From CAYSLC01 sp964431545 (GTDB lineage: Bacteria > Desulfobacterota > Desulfobacteria > Desulfobacterales > JAABSP01): a stretch of DNA of 6,704 bases. The notes under the pieces are model-generated. The model was given only the letters and a program-made list of their open reading frames with translations. It did no database searches and was not told the origin of the DNA. Position numbers and translations under genes: made by a program. This document shows, one piece after another, positions 6,572 through 6,704 of this stretch. The DNA lies in contig CAYSLC010000265.1 of assembly GCA_964431545.1 (NCBI GenBank), positions 1 to 6,704 of the forward strand, written 5' to 3'. Each line of letters starts with the position of its first letter. Within the stretch, counting starts at the first letter, position 1.

Positions 6572-6703
6572 TCAACTTTCCTTAAACCATATACATTTTT
6601 GCTGATACAGATATCCCACAAAATTTAAGCCTTCCTCTCCGAACTGTTTTTCTATATCTGTAAGAGTGTTCTTTCCATTAATGGCATCCAAAATGGGCTT
6701 AGC
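6572..6703 (-). CDS. C-terminal end of an unidentified minus-strand protein, possible winged-helix tail
   Basis: Reading the minus strand from the window edge gives 43 codons and a TGA. The peptide begins AKPILDAINGKNTLTDIEKQ and continues to GYLYQQKCIWFKES. It is too short to judge by length alone, but an uninterrupted frame in 34% GC DNA is unlikely to be a GC-driven shadow. The pattern (hydrophobic helix ILDAI, NGKNTLTDIEKQF, a helix NFVGYLYQQ and a final strand CIWFKES) resembles the short winged-helix or PqqD-like units of the type 'L..I.G..T..dI...f...L...g.i'. Such units occur at the ends of several enzyme families, so the full protein cannot be named. The gene faces the 1180-residue gene tail to tail and starts outside the window. 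Its AT-rich composition differs sharply from the transporter operon. Confidence 0.55.
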   Translation of the reverse strand, partial: AKPILDAINGKNTLTDIEKQFGEEGLNFVGYLYQQKCIWFKES

Positions 6704-6704
6704 T

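Overview
The window appears to come from a fairly GC-rich bacterium. A hand count of the first 60 bases gives 68% GC. The genes are tightly packed and strong Shine-Dalgarno (SD) sequences precede the two genes in the middle. A Gram-negative host such as a member of the Desulfobacterota would fit the style of the transporter genes, but that is an impression; nothing here fixes the taxon.

Layout: (1) Bases 1-1342 hold the 3' end of an OppB/DppB-type permease gene and a complete OppC/DppC-type permease gene, overlapping by 8 bases, from a peptide/nickel-class ABC importer operon. No OppD/OppF ATPase genes follow. (2) Bases 1343-1719 are a 377-base spacer without a convincing gene. Its right half is clearly more AT-rich and carries weak promoter-like elements, a small palindrome and an imperfect hairpin. 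(3) Bases 1720-6508 hold two same-strand genes 40 bases apart. The first encodes a 401-residue P-loop NTPase with Walker A, Walker B and a sensor-2-like motif. The second encodes an 1180-residue multidomain protein. (4) The last ~170 bases are AT-rich (34% GC by hand count over 6541-6704) and contain the 3' end of a convergent minus-strand gene whose tail looks like a small helix-rich or winged-helix domain.

The NTPase/1180-residue pair is the candidate undescribed system. The large protein appears to combine an N-terminal alpha/beta domain resembling the nucleoside deoxyribosyltransferase/TIR-like fold, a winged-helix domain, a long helical region, a stretch patterned like an SPFH (band 7) domain, and a long charged coiled coil. 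A small regulatory NTPase next to a giant multidomain protein, set between composition breaks and beside an unrelated transport operon, is the architecture expected of a mobile conflict or anti-phage module. That role is inference. The domain calls rest on reading sequence patterns, not on any search, and I recognise neither gene as a named family.
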